A stretch of 64,000 nucleotides of DNA, taken from positions 2,108,001-2,172,000 of the forward strand of contig JAJTTP010000002.1 of the NCBI GenBank assembly GCA_023313575.1. The letters run 5' to 3'. This DNA is from Eutypella sp. D-1 (Eukaryota > Ascomycota > Sordariomycetes > Xylariales > Diatrypaceae). This document shows, piece after piece, positions 25,404 to 36,446 of the stretch. The position numbers and the translations under genes are program-made. The stretch's first letter is position 1. Each line of letters begins with the position of its first letter. The notes under the pieces were generated by a model. That model did no database searches. It saw only the letters and a list, made by a program, of their open reading frames with translations, and was not told the DNA's origin.

Positions 25404-26803
25404 CTCTACGGACGTCGATTTGAGACAATACCAAGAGCCTAAAGGTTGGCTATAACACTTCTCACGACAGAACGGGAACTAAGGCCGGTTTCCTGTCCAT
25501 GAAGAGACTGCAATCAAGGCTGTCGACGGACTCCCTCCCTCTTATCTTTATCCGATAGAAACCCGCAAGGGTTCAGGTACGCCAAGTTTTACCAATCGCT
25601 ATCATCTGCTAGTCGGGAAACAGTGCATCCACTCCCAATTGCCCCATTAGTAAGGTAAGCCTGTTTTTTATCGTATCGTACCTGAGGCCTTGTGGGTTTC
25701 TATCCGATAAACCGAGCACGGTATAATACCACATGCTTAATGCCACCCATCGCAACAGGGTATGATAATACCCCAAGAAAAAAATATCCCTGCACCTCCT
25801 CTAATTACCACCACCCTCTTAATACCACCCTCCTTTTTTACTAATTCATTGCCACGGACTCACGGGGGCGGTAGGCTACGATGGAAGAATATCATCGAAT
25901 TCCAGGGCTAGTTATAAGATAAATAAATTCTAAAGGTAGGGGGGGAAAGAAAGGAAAGGATTCAATATATGGTAGAAAAAGGGAGGTATAAATAGTAAAT
26001 GGAAAATCCCTAAAGCGTGGGCATCAGAAGGTGGTGTGGGGTGCCTATAATGGAGGTGTCCTATCAACGCTACCCCGCCCTAGGCCCTCCCAGAAATTTT
26101 TGTTAAAACCATGTCGTTACAAGAACCACCCGAGCAGGTTCCAGGGAGTGGTAGTCGCCCTCCCGCTTTTCATCGGCACTTGAAAGCCCGTAGACTTTGC
26201 CGAACCTGAACATACTTAGTAGCGAGCGAGGATTTGCTTCGGGTCCTCGCCAAATCCCCGGAATTCTCCGCATGCCGTTTCATTGAGAAGCGATCGTTAG
26301 GGGTGGGGACTCGGGGAGCACAGCAAGCGGGCGGGGAAGCGAACAGACGAAGTCCGGAAATCCAATGGGTATGCGGCCGCCGCGTCGGATGTGTGTGCGG
26401 TTTATGCGATGATTTGCGATCACGTCTTAATAGATCGAGTGAGGTTATGGGGGCCACGGCCAACGAGCTTCCACCGCACGTGGTATTGACCACGAAGCAC
26501 GCAACGCAATCCTGGCAAATCATAAAGGCATGCCCAATCACGTCGGCCCAGCTCCGACTATAGTGTGTCCGAGGCCGGGGCAGCGAGGATGCCCGGCGAT
26601 ATACAGTCCCAGCTTGTAGTTAGAGGGAATATTTATAGGGAACGCCGGCCAGCCCTGTCCATCTGATAAACAGAAAGGCATAAGTCGTTATAAGATATCG
26701 TCTAAGGTGGTATCTTACTTTGCTATCTCGCGCCAACCTCTTGTATCTTGTAGGTATCTTGCTAGATTAAAAAAGGTAGCAGGCCGTACAGGAAAGGTCT
26801 ACC
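25404..26803. promoter_or_regulatory. Shared divergent promoter of the permease and the 2OG oxygenase
   Basis: 1.4 kb between two start codons pointing away from each other. The permease-proximal part contains several GATA-factor cores (25541-25546, 25549-25558, 25668-25673, 25701-25711) and a long inverted repeat. The middle (25790-26100) is A/T and C-rich with no gene. TTATAAGATATC near 26686-26699 lies about 110 bases before the oxygenase start. GATA sites ahead of Dal5-type permeases fit control by AreA/NIT2-class nitrogen regulators, which is an inference here. Confidence 0.5.
25547..25711. repeat. 35-bp imperfect inverted repeat with 95-bp spacer
   Basis: The left arm, 25547-25581, starts TTTATCCGATAG. 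The right arm is its reverse complement at 25677-25711. The arms differ at about four of 35 positions. Both begin with a GATA core at the outer end. I see no clear target-site duplication, so either a regulatory palindrome or the remains of a small inverted-repeat element is possible. Confidence 0.8.
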
Positions 26804-28220
26804 ATGGCTCCGATCGCAATTGAGCAGCCGGCGTCTCAGCCCGACCTTGCCAAGCAGCCGCTCATCAAGCCGTGGACGCGCCCACGGCAAACGTCGGAGG
26901 ACCTGGACTGGGCGGACCTGCCAACGATTGACCTGTCGCGATTCGATGAGCCGGGAGGCAAGCAGGCGCTGGCGCGGGACCTGCTCGACGCCGTGACGCG
27001 GGTCGGGTTCTGGGTCGTCGTCGGCAGCGGCATCGACGACGAGCGCGTGCTCCGCCAGTTCAGCATCGGCAACACCTTCTTCAAGGAGCCGCTCGAGGAG
27101 AAGCGCCGCTTCCCCTGCAATTTCGCCGACGGCGAGTACTTCGGCTACCGCGAGAACTCGCGGTGGATCGGCGACACGGGCGTCAAGGAGAACATCGAGA
27201 TGGTGTGTTTTATCTGTGTCTTTTCTCTCCCACACCTGCTCTCTAAGCAGGCCTATAATGTAAAAGATATAGGACTAACGGAAACGACACAGCTGAACAT
27301 TCCCAAGGCCATCCCAGTCTACGCGGACGTCGGGAAGCACCGGGTGGTGGAGGAGAACTACGAGGAGATCGCGCAGTTCCACCGCGAGCTCTGGGACAAG
27401 GTCCTCCGCAAGCTCTTCGTGCTCATCTCCATCATGCTCGAGCTGCCCGAGGACTACCTGACCGACGCCCATGACTACGATAAGGAGTCCGACGACCACC
27501 TGCGCTACATGATTTACAACGTGCGGACGCAGGAGGAGTGTAAGTGGCCATCACCTGGATGTGGCCTCCGTTATCCCTCCATATTATATGTTGATATTAT
27601 ACCTATGCATTTTCGCAGACGTTGAAGTTTGCTGACTAGACGCCGGCTCGTCATCGCAGGGGACAAGGCGCAGGCGTACTCCAAAGGCGGGCACACGGAT
27701 TTCGGGAGCCTGACGCTACTGTTCTCGCAGCACGTAGCGGGCCTGCAGATTCGGACGCCGGAGGGTCAGTGGAAGTACGTGAAGCCGGTCGAAGGCGGAA
27801 TCACCTGCAATGCGGCCGACACGTTAACCTTTCTGACTGCGGGTGCGTAATCCCTTCTTTTTTCTTCTCCCTGTCCCCACAACTAACGACGACGCCGTGC
27901 CGGCGCACAAAGGGTTCATTAAATCGACGGTGCACCGGGTAGTGACGCCGCCACGGGACCAGATCGACATACCACGACTAGGGCTGCTATACTTCAGCCG
28001 GCCGGGGGCAAACACGCCGATGAGGACGGTACCATCGCCGGTGCTGGACCGACTGGGGTTGATCCCCGAGGAGCACAAAGACCCGAGCCGGCCGGTGCCC
28101 ACCGGTACCGAGTACGTCCGTGCCCGTGTCAAGGACGTGCACCACAAGAAGGTCACGGAGAGGCGCGAGGGCACCGCGTTCGAGTTCAAGGGCCTCAAGG
28201 TCCCGAACTACTACGAGTAA
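26804..28220 (+). CDS. 2-oxoglutarate/Fe(II)-dependent oxygenase, isopenicillin N synthase-like
   Basis: Enzymes of this superfamily hydroxylate, desaturate or ring-close small molecules using Fe(II) and usually 2-oxoglutarate. Exons 26804-27202, 27293-27539, 27660-27842 and 27913-28220 give 378 residues. The N-terminal DIOX_N half (about 40-160) begins LPTIDLSRF. The iron triad reads H227-x-D229 (GGHTDFGSLTLLF) and H284 (KSTVHRVV). The 2OG-anchoring arginine is probably R298, but it sits in RLG rather than the usual RxS. Its 14-residue spacing from H284 is also longer than in isopenicillin N synthase. All introns are 70-120 nt with GT-AG ends; introns 1 and 4 have ACTAAC. It is divergent from the Dal5-type permease, so the permease may supply its substrate. 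The reaction is unknown. Confidence 0.9.
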
Positions 28221-31200
28221 GGGAGAGGCAACTGACGACTGAGGGGTTGAAGCGGTCGGGATCGCATGGCTTTGGGTATCCACACCTTGATGGGCTTGCT
28301 TGCTCCCTTAATTGATTAATGACGAGTCCATCGACTTTCCTGCTTAAGGTGTGGTGAACAACTTGTAGTGGGATTACGGGGTTCGTATTGTATTTCTAAA
28401 GGTGGCCTCTATTACTCAGAAATGTGACAGGTAAATTATCCACAGCACATGACTCCTCATTGTGCATACCTCAAGTAACACAGTCTACTTACAGTCTGTC
28501 AGCAATCCTATGCCATAGACCAACTCGGAAAGCATCTTCTCGAGAATCCAGGCTCGCTGGGGGCCCCAAAACGATTTTGAGCCTCAAACTTAGTAATGAT
28601 CTTGTAGGACTATCATCGCCTACCATCGCCTGGACCACTGGGCTTGTAGGTAGATACCCCAGCGTCTACAGCTCTTTCCGCCCCCCCAATCGGGATTGGT
28701 TGGACATGTCGTCTACTTGACATTTTATTCCCCGCTGGGGTCTAGATGACTGCGAAGTCTTAAATAAAGATGAGTCATGGGAAACATAGGATCGAATGTA
28801 GCTAAGCACCTGTTATGGCAAGGTGGCAGGGAGCCAGAACCGAAGAGCCAGGAACTTCAGGTCGAACAGTGCCTCTGATGCCGCCTATGTCACAGCGAAT
28901 AAGTGGGAAAAGATAAAGGCTATCTATCGTGAACACGTTACATGAAGCAAGCAGATCCATTCCGAGGACCTTTTGTGCGGGCAGGAGCCATAGCCAGAAG
29001 CCACGCACGACCAAACGACCTGGGTAGAAAACTCGGAAGATCGAGAACTTACTGGATATGCGCCACGGTTACTCAGGAAGGGCCTAGACGCCCTGCCCGA
29101 ACAAGGGCATATATGCGAGCAAGCCGCCGCGCTTAGGGAACAATACGAGACAAGGAAAAACAAGGGCGTCCAGGTCGCGGGTATTCGAGGCAAAGAAAAA
29201 AACAAACCCGAATGCCAAGACCGGCGGCAAATCGACCAACCAGGCTACCAGGCCGGGGCAAGCTGGGATGAGAAGGCGAGGGATCACCTGCCTCTGCTGT
29301 TGACCTTTTCGCGGCCGCTCATCTCATTTTCGTCGGGCGACGCCCCTCACCTCGCCATCTAGCCCACGTAATGCATGGATTTTGACCGCGCGTATACTCT
29401 CTTCTCATCCAGCCGACTCAGGCCCCTCATGCGATATGACTTGTTATGAGTGCCCGCTGAAGGAGGGGAGGCGGACGGGTCCGAAACGCGAGGAGTCGCG
29501 GAGATCGTCGGTTAATTCATTCAGCCAGCCCGGCCGCCTTTCCTCGACGATATGATAGTCTCATGACTTTGCCGCCGTGCATGATCCGGTTTTTTGTTTT
29601 AATGCGGTCCAGTGCCAGTATGTGCCCAATCAGAAAATCTTCGAGTTCATCCCACTCTTTTCTGAGGTATTACCCCAGAACCATGTCATGCATACAGTCG
29701 CTTAAGGTAAGGAAGTCGCTGCGCGCAACAATCGCTCACAATATATAAAAAGTGAAAAAAAAAAAAAAAAAAAAACGGATAAGCATTTGACCCATGTCAA
29801 GTTCCGTTGCGCTACCAAGTACTAAGTAGCTCCGCTGGTTGATGATTGTGGCTGATTGATGGCTTTATGCCACCCGTTTCCTCATCCCCAATCAAACCTG
29901 AATACCTAAAGGCAGTTAGTTAGTTTAGTTAGTTTAGGTAGTCTTGTTTCCTTGTTTCTTTATTTCTAAATTGGAAAAAGTTTCCAAACGTGTGTCAAAG
30001 TGTGAAAGATAGGATAAGAAAGAAACCTTTCTCGGTGTAAACTTCCTTGACTTCCTCTCTCTTTCTCTCCCCCCCCAACAAGCCTCCCGAGATTTAGTCT
30101 CGCAGTTGTCTAGCCGCCACACTTTAAGTGGTTGTCCCTGCTAGTAATTCTCGAGGCGGCTCCTGAAGCACGTTTGGGATATCTACTATGGATCCAGTAC
30201 TGATTGGATGAGGTTGTCTAGTGGGGATGGGTTGCTGTGGGGAATTCACCTTTCTTTTATCCTTGTCTCATCTTACATTTTAGGCGCGACTAGTATTTGT
30301 TGGTATGTACTTTTATAGTGGCGTGACCAGCAAAATGATACATCAATATCTCCCACTTCCCCACTTATCCCTGCACGTCACCCCTGGCACTACCTTAGGT
30401 ACCTTGCGGAGGTGCGTCACAATTACTTTCGAACCCCTGTACCGACTGGTACAAATGCACCCGACAAGCAGCTACCCCATATTAAAATGATCGACAACGC
30501 GCCTACAAACCCATGCAGGTACCTGACCTTTTTTGACCAGGCCCTTTAGGGCTACATACTTGTAGCTTCAAGCTTTAACGACATCGCTGCTAAGAAATCT
30601 TGGATCGACAACTACCCCTCCATGATTCCCCCCCCTGTTACTCATTTTTACCCATGCTTCCTATCCATGCTACTATATCATCCAACAGAGGGGAGATGCA
30701 GTCCAAAGATGGTCTGCTAATGAGTGGCCGCGCATGAATCCCATTGCCCACTCCATTGTCTGAGTATCCCAGTCGAGTACAAAGCCGCCGCTCTCTCGAT
30801 TCGCCCATCTCTATTGAGCTTGACCATGTTCAAGAAGCCCTGTACCATACCACCTGGTCGCCTTAGACGGCCATGTTTAATATCGATAGAATACCGTGAA
30901 CAGATCTCGAAACGCTGGGCTGAGATGTCCTTCTAATTTTTTCTTGCTCTTGTTTTCTTTTTTTACATATTTCCTTTGGTTAGCTTTCGTGGTGGTACTT
31001 GGCATTTCTTTCGAAGCTTGTCTCATGTCACCTGTCCTCCCCTAAGGTTGTATTTAATAAAAGATCGTTATATATCTAGGTAACCAACAAGTTCCAGGTG
31101 AACCCTTCTATATCTGCTAGCTGAACTTTCAATCTCTTTCATACCGTCTTGTCCTCCTCCAGTGGTGGTTAGTTAGTGTTGTTCAGGAGAGGTGGGAGAT

Positions 31201-32051
31201 ATCGGTTCACATCTGCATTCTGCGTTCTTGGTAGTCGGATGTTAGTAAGTGAACTCATGCTGAACGAGCATATATCGTCACACAGTCGAACATACTAAGA
31301 AAGAATCTAGACCTCATCAAATATCACTCTCGAGAGAGCCTTCATTGTGGAGTAACAGAGATTATAAAGACTCTCTTTATCTTCGAATTGATCAGTGACT
31401 GTCACTGTCCAGGTGAAAGCTTTTGCCCCTCCTTCGAGTTCTAGCCCTTTCAGGTCGGGGGACTTGTGTGACTGGGTAGCTTTGTACCCAAGCTTGCCGG
31501 CGATTGTTCAACATCACCTCTTTGTCCAACAACAAAGTACCTGTACGATGACTTAGGCAGACACAACAGTATTGTTTTCTTTCACCTTCGATTCTTAGAC
31601 TCAGCCAGACTGAACTTTTTGATGCTGCGCATCTACTATTTCAATCCACCTTTCCTCACCACCGATCCCAATTCATACAACTCACCACACGGCTCATCAA
31701 GCTATCTTCTCTTCTTCTTTTCGATTCTTCCAACAACGGTATTGAAATCATTCATCAGGCTACCGATCGAGAAGTCCAACATAGCCTTCGAAGTCGGAAA
31801 AGTCAAACAGAAGCATTGTTAAAAACCGCACAACTTTTCCACAGACCTGATTCTTCATACGTCAAGTCTCTTTATCTCACCCTTTTCGTTGTTTTCCCAT
31901 CCTGAGGCTAGTCCCTCGACATTTAAGACAAACAAACGGTCACAGACATACCGTCAACACACTCCCTCACTCCATCTCTCACAGGTTGAGAGGTAGCACC
32001 ACATTCAAAAACACACTATCAGGCAACACTCAAAACAGATAATACATCACG
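28221..32051. other. Intergenic 3.8 kb, no gene seen
   Basis: No supportable gene on either strand. An A18 run lies at 29755-29775. From about 31560 onward the sequence is CT/CA-rich with few G, which looks like the promoter and leader of the secreted-protein gene at 32052. Confidence 0.55.
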
Positions 32052-33299
32052 ATGGTTTCAACCAAGATTTCGTTCACCACCGCCGCCCTCGCCATCCTCG
32101 GCGGTCTGCAGACCGCGGGCGCCCACTCGTGGGTTGAGACGATCTTCCGCATCGGCGCGGACGGCGGCTTCACGGGCGAGCCCGGCTACCCAATCGGGTA
32201 CATTCCGCGCACGGACCCGAACTTCTCCGACGACTCGCAGCTGACCAAGTTCCTGACGAAGGAGGGCAACCCGGCAATCTGCAAGCCCACGGCCGGCGCC
32301 TACCAGGGCTACAAGCGCCTGTCGGCGGCGCCCGGCGACCACGTCAGCATGCAGTACCAGGAGAACGGGCACGTGACGGACCCGACGCTGACGCCGCGGC
32401 CCTTCCGCGGCGGCAACGTCTACGTGTACGGCACGCTGAAGCACGAGGACAGCGACGGCATCAACGACATCCTCAACGTCTGGACCGCGGACGGCAAGGG
32501 CGGCAACGGCAAGGGCCAGCTGCTCGCCACGCACTTCTACGACGACGGCGTCTGCTACCAGAACCGGGGCGGCGCGGCCGCCGGCGCGGCCTTCCCCATC
32601 TACCTCGAGCGGCAGCAGAAGTACGGTTTCGACGACGTCTCCTGCCAGACCGCCTTCCAGCTGCCCGAGAACCTGCCCACCAGCGGAAAGTACACCGTGA
32701 TGTGGGTGTGGGACTGGCCGCAGCACGGTCCCGACGGCAAGGTCACCGTTCCGGAGATGTACGCGAGCTGTGCCGAGATTGACCTGCGCGCCCCTGACAG
32801 TGGCAGCGCTGCCGAGGTCAACTTCGCCAAGGGCGGCAAGATCAACGTCCAGAGCGCCGGCATCCAGTCCCAGCTCGCCACCCCCATTGAGGCCGCTACT
32901 ATCGCCGAGGGCACCATGAGCCCGCCCCCGGCTACCATGACCGCGCCGCCCGCCAACGGCAACGGAGGCGCGAAGCCCACCGCCGCTCCCGCCGCTTCCA
33001 CTACGGCCGCGCCGAGTAATGGCGGGAACGGGAACGGGGCTGGTAACGGCAACGGCAACGGCAATGGTGATGTCGCCGCCCCTGAGACCGTCACTGTGAC
33101 CGCCGAGCCCGCGACCCAGACGCTGGTGCAAACCGTCACCGTGGGCAATGGCAATGGCAATGGCAACGGCAACCCGGTGGCCACCCAGCAGCCCTCGCAG
33201 GCCGCGCCGACCGGCCCGGCCGTCGTCACCTCGGTCCAGCCGTTCCTCCTCAAGAGGGCGCGCGCCACGGGCGCCGCTCGCCGCCGTTTCCTCGCCTAA
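32052..33299 (+). CDS. Secreted protein with predicted N-terminal histidine (HSWVE family, DUF7492-like)
   Basis: A single-exon gene of 415 residues. Residues 1-24 are a signal peptide ending TAGA, so cleavage leaves His25 as residue 1 of the mature protein (HSWVE). The core to about residue 250 is rich in conserved Gly, Cys and aromatic positions: GYPIGYIPR, YQENGHVT with His107, NVYVYGT, FDDVSCQTAFQLP and VMWVWDWPQHG. This pattern matches a fungal family of secreted proteins I associate with DUF7492. An exposed first histidine is the hallmark of copper-binding lytic polysaccharide monooxygenases, so an LPMO-like role is a reasonable guess, not shown. Residues about 275-390 form an Ala/Pro/Thr and Gly-Asn repeat linker. 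Codons are strongly GC-ending, suggesting high expression. No GPI signal or carbohydrate module is seen. Confidence 0.8.
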   Translation: MVSTKISFTTAALAILGGLQTAGAHSWVETIFRIGADGGFTGEPGYPIGYIPRTDPNFSDDSQLTKFLTKEGNPAICKPTAGAYQGYKRLSAAPGDHVSMQYQENGHVTDPTLTPRPFRGGNVYVYGTLKHEDSDGINDILNVWTADGKGGNGKGQLLATHFYDDGVCYQNRGGAAAGAAFPIYLERQQKYGFDDVSCQTAFQLPENLPTSGKYTVMWVWDWPQHGPDGKVTVPEMYASCAEIDLRAPDSGSAAEVNFAKGGKINVQSAGIQSQLATPIEAATIAEGTMSPPPATMTAPPANGNGGAKPTAAPAASTTAAPSNGGNGNGAGNGNGNGNGDVAAPETVTVTAEPATQTLVQTVTVGNGNGNGNGNPVATQQPSQAAPTGPAVVTSVQPFLLKRARATGAARRRFLA

Positions 33300-35038
33300 A
33301 TAGGTAGGCATGAGAACGGGATGAGGGATACTTGATCATAATCCGGGGATTTTCCATATCATCGCTAGTTCCTTTTTCCTTTCTTGCATTATTTCGGATA
33401 CCCACCCCCTTTTATACGGGCTTGAGCGGAAGTACATACACACACATTTCATACATACGTAACGAGGACAGGACATGATTTGGCAGGACAAGACAGGCAT
33501 TATAACTAGGGGTTCAGGGGGGTTAGGAATTGGCGTTTATAGTGCTTGAAAAAGGGCCAGGAGGAGGCAGCGCTTCATTAATAAATGGATTATGAAAGGA
33601 AACACTTCCGACAGAAAACATGTGTACATGTGACATGATAATTGATACCCTCATTCCCCCCACCAGTCCCCCTGCGTCTCTCCTCTCGTGCATGTAAACT
33701 CTGATCTTCATATCCAATCCATTCCATGTGCATGCCCAGCATGTTATCACTATGGAATCTAAATAGAAGATCATCCCTGGAATTTCTTTCACGTAGACGG
33801 ACAGGTGTTTGTGGTTTTCTTTCCGCGGCCTCCCCCTCCCCATCCTCCCATATTACCATGTCGTTTACATAGCTAGATGAAACACACATCGAATAATACG
33901 GGTCCGTACACTATACCATGATACCAGTCTTCCATCACGTAAATCGGGATCCAAATTATACCTGTGCTTGCTTGCTTTCCATTCATGTTGTTATTCTACA
34001 CTGAACCCCTATCTGACCGGCACAGTCACATATCACCCGTGCTCGAGATTTCCTAGATAGAGTATAATAGGGTGTCTTCCGGAGGCAACGCCGGTCCGGC
34101 CCGAACACACTTATGTGTCAAAGGTATGTAGCAAAGCATGGTTCACGTCCTATATTTCTTATGTCTTACCGAGCTATTCATGAAACGAACAATTGCGAGT
34201 TTTCACATTCATTGTTATCATTACGTTAGTTATGCGTAATCTTGTCTTGTCTTTGTTCGCCAGCCCCCAAACCAAAACAGCCTGGTCTAGAAAGATGCTC
34301 GCCCCCTCTTTGAGGTCAAGTTGCTGAAACTCGACGATGAGGATGGCCTTGGCATACATAGCTCCTACATGGTAGGTGGCTAGGCTTATGGTATCATCAG
34401 AGTATCTACCTGCTCCTGATTTACTATGTAAAGCGGGGCAGGGCCTGCCGGCCTTTAGTTGGGGACTAAGGTCTACATAGGGATAGTGGCGTCTAGACGT
34501 CCAAGCAAACACAGGCCTGTTGTCATCCCTTTAAGAGTTGATTGGCATGCACATACATAAGAGTTCGAAGTAAGATAGCACATGTTCATAACCATTTAGC
34601 AATCCTATTCTCTATGATACATCATCGTAGCAGTTCAGAATCTCAGGACGGCAATGCCGCAATACATGTAGCTCAGAGGAAACCCCCCCCCCTTCCTTTC
34701 CCAGCACAAATCAGCCAGTACATTTGCCATCAACACCTGTGAATCTGTCGAGCCATCAAACCTTGCATTCGAGAAACCGCTCTATAAGCTAATGACGATT
34801 AGAGCATGTGGAATGAGTCGTCTCTTGAATCGTATCTTACAAGAGTTCTTTCAAGATGAGAGGCCCTTTTAGCAAGTCAACTTAACTAATCCCCAGAACC
34901 CCCATCTGATGAATCCTCCTGAAGACGGTTCATACGATGATCCTTAAGGCTCGTAATGGGCAGCTTCTTGGTCCTCTTCGAAATCACCGACTGATTCCGT
35001 CTCACCACCACCATTGTCTTCAACCAGGGGCCTTTTTC
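33300..35038. other. Intergenic 1.7 kb
   Basis: 3' side of the secreted-protein gene and 3' side of the LPxEIR protein; the two converge here. An open frame at 34174-34512 (minus) has no recognisable features. I see no supportable gene. Confidence 0.5.
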
Positions 35039-35773
35039 TCATAGCTCATAGGGGTTTGATTTCAGATGGACAACTTGGACGTGCTGACTCCCGTCCGACT
35101 TCCACCTGTTGAGCTTTGTCTCCAAGTCCTGGCACCACTGTAGGCCATTCGGCATGCATCCATTAACATCACGCAAGTCAAGCTCAAGATATTCTAATTG
35201 TTGCAGTAGGCTCAGTTCATGATAGACGTCGCGTCGGATCGAGGTGTACGGGGGTTGACCCGACAGCGTCATTGTGATACGAAGACCGCGGAGTCCTTGA
35301 GCAAAACGTTTGCACAGACTGGGTAGTTCCCAATCATGACGCATTTCAATTTGCTTTCTCGAGATTTTTACAGTGGCGTGTCGAATTGCGTTGACTTGCC
35401 ATGGCTGTAGTTTCCGTCTATGGAAACCATTGAAAGGGATGATTGTGCTGAATTCAAATAAATTGTGGTGGAAGGGGAGTTCTCTACACTCGTAGTAGAT
35501 CTGGTTACAAGTGAGGAGAATTGCCGATGGCAGTGTGGCAAGAAGTCGACGGCTATTGCCAAGACCGTGCACTATCTTTGCAGTAAATCTCCGATAAGAC
35601 ATGACACAGTGAAAGTCTGCGGTCAGTTTGAGACCGCGTCGAGTCGGATTTTCCAGGTAGATGAATAGATAGATATTCATTCTGATCTCGGCTGGAAGCT
35701 TCAGGAAGGGGAAGACGTCATTATCTGGTAGCTGGGACGTGGCCACTAGATGTCCCGAACTGTCTGGCGCCAT
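35039..35773 (-). CDS. Hypothetical LPxEIR / F-box-like protein
   Basis: I place the start at 35773 (MAPDSS), giving 244 residues. The frame stays open to 36007, but that extension looks like leader sequence. Residues 21-38 read FPFLKLPAEIRMNIYLFIY, the LPxEIRxxIY signature of a large, fast-evolving family of fungal proteins that resemble F-box or DUF7730 proteins. The rest holds a leucine-rich, weakly repeat-like C-terminal part (LQQLEYLELDLRDV). Such proteins are often accessory and lack a known role; a link to ubiquitin ligases is only inferred from the F-box resemblance. There are no introns. It is tail-to-head with MED8 on the same strand. Confidence 0.6.
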   Translation of the reverse strand: MAPDSSGHLVATSQLPDNDVFPFLKLPAEIRMNIYLFIYLENPTRRGLKLTADFHCVMSYRRFTAKIVHGLGNSRRLLATLPSAILLTCNQIYYECRELPFHHNLFEFSTIIPFNGFHRRKLQPWQVNAIRHATVKISRKQIEMRHDWELPSLCKRFAQGLRGLRITMTLSGQPPYTSIRRDVYHELSLLQQLEYLELDLRDVNGCMPNGLQWCQDLETKLNRWKSDGSQHVQVVHLKSNPYEL

Positions 35774-36446
35774 GTTGCTAGTGTCCTGTGTCGACCGATG
35801 AAAGAAGACCTGTTCTTGTTGGAAGACGAATAGGGTACTAGAAGTGGTGCAAGCCCTATTTCTCCAGCTTTGAATTCGGGCTGAGGATGTGATGCGATTT
35901 GATTGCAGTCGCGAGGACAGCGCGCCTTCAAGACTGTAGAAAAGAGGGTCGTCTTGCCAGTTTGTTGTACTGAAGCGTAGTGTAGACCACCCAACTACCA
36001 AGACCAAGTGATATCCCCAGTAGGACTCTTGTGGTTTTTTTCTTCCTTAGTGAGTTGAAGATGGTAGTAGAATAATTGAGGGTGAGAGTCGTTGGGAGAA
36101 GTAAATTATTTCTGGAAGATGAAATAAAGTGCGGGGTCAGAAAGGAAAGGAATAGGCCAGAGGGAAGGTGCCAGCCTATATGCCTTGCCAGTAGGTGAGT
36201 GAATCGCTCCTTCTTTCTGAGAAATTGAGGCACTGCTGTCAACTGGTTGCTGTTGCTGGCTCACCGCCACATAGATTAGGCAGAAAGCCGACCAGATAGC
36301 GAGCGATAAAGGGTTTAACTTTAGGAAACAGCAAGCGAAGTCGTAGGTAAACGCGCCGCCACGCTCTCCGCAGACCCTGACCCCCCCAAACTGGTATATC
36401 TTTCATCTGACCACCCCAACCAACTCTCAACGAAACGCAAGTTACT
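35774..36446. other. Short intergenic region between MED8 and the LPxEIR gene
   Basis: 670 bases that hold the MED8 3' end and the upstream region of the LPxEIR gene. The sequence is AT-rich, with no other gene. Confidence 0.5.

Noticed and set aside
32058..33311. 417-codon open frame on the minus strand
   Set aside because: Exactly antisense to the secreted-protein gene; open because of extreme GC3 bias.
35774..36007. N-terminal extension of the LPxEIR protein
   Set aside because: Sequence before MAPDSS is Ser/Arg-rich without family resemblance; the internal ATG sits at the natural distance from the LPAEIR motif.
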